Assembly: GCA_002509325.1 (NCBI GenBank)
Contig: DADO01000134.1
Location: forward strand, 1 to 6,690
Direction: 5' to 3'
Length of the DNA stretch: 6,690 nucleotides
From: Methanosarcina sp. UBA402
Lineage (GTDB): Archaea; Halobacteriota; Methanosarcinia; Methanosarcinales; Methanosarcinaceae
How positions within the stretch are numbered: the first letter of the stretch is position 1; each line of letters begins with the position of its first letter. Made by a program: the position numbers and the translations under genes. Positions 6,601 to 6,690 of this stretch are shown piece after piece. The notes below the pieces were generated by a model that made no database searches, was not told the DNA's origin, and worked only from the letters and a program-made list of their open reading frames with translations.

Positions 6601-6690
6601 GTGAAACGTGAAGAAATTCTTGCTTTTTGTGCTTCAAACCCTGAAGTTCTTGCTTACGTTTTGAGCCTTGAATTTCAGATTAAAGAGCTC
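6601..6690 (+). CDS. IS66-like transposase, N-terminal fragment (runs off the right edge)
   Basis: The first 30 codons begin VKREEILAFCASNPEVLA and continue to FQIKEL. I recognise this opening from methanosarcinal IS66-like transposases, where a leucine-rich coiled coil (IKEL...) leads into a NQNSxNSSKPPS motif; that motif would lie just past the edge. An in-frame TGA at 6583-6585 limits the start, and GTG at 6601 is the only reasonable start codon after it. The catalytic DDE region is outside the window, so whether the gene is intact cannot be judged. It points away from the ATPase gene. Confidence 0.7.
   Translation, partial: MKREEILAFCASNPEVLAYVLSLEFQIKEL

Larger units (their letters stand above)
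6514..6690 (+). mobile_element. Left end of an IS66-like insertion sequence (partial)
   Basis: The transposase start at 6601 places an element end shortly upstream. GTAACTATTC at 6514-6523 is a good candidate because IS66-family ends typically begin GTAA, and the similarity between repeat copies A and B stops exactly at 6513. If this is right, the preceding eight bases (AAAAAAGA, 6506-6513) would be one copy of the target duplication. The other end lies outside the window. Confidence 0.5.

Overview
The window looks like an accessory region of a methanogenic archaeon, most likely Methanosarcina. The pointers are AT-rich intergenic DNA, archaeal BRE/TATA promoters, long 40-residue-repeat TPR proteins joined to STAND-type ATPase domains, and the start of an IS66-like transposase of the kind common in that genus. 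The assignment rests on recognised families and style, not on a marker gene.

Layout, right to left because the three large genes are on the minus strand: (i) 6601-6690, plus strand, the first 30 codons of an IS66-like transposase, with a possible element end at 6514. (ii) 6125-6513, a promoter for the next gene and copy B of an intergenic repeat. (iii) 4863-6124, a P-loop ATPase with a C-terminal winged-helix region, broken by one missing base in a homopolymer near 5868-5873. (iv) 2763-4754 (possibly to 4796), an intact protein with a degenerate STAND-like (iSTAND-type) domain followed by about eleven TPRs. (v) 2344-2762, copy A of the intergenic repeat plus the promoter of the next gene. (vi) 1-2343, a NB-ARC/STAND ATPase with TPRs that runs off the left edge. 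No tRNA, rRNA or CRISPR array is visible.

The genes appear to form two NLR-like or conflict-type modules. The left gene is a self-contained tripartite switch: a helical N-terminal region, an NB-ARC ATPase, and a TPR sensor. The middle pair divides the job, with an active-looking ATPase next to a protein whose NTPase fold has lost its P-loop but keeps a large TPR sensor. This pair sits between two same-direction copies of a repeat with conserved short stem-loops, so it may be a recombining cassette. The ATPase frameshift, two independent 27-bp tandem duplications and homogenised 120-bp TPR units indicate fast, slippage-driven evolution. A role in defence or regulated cell death is inferred from the families and is not shown by the sequence.
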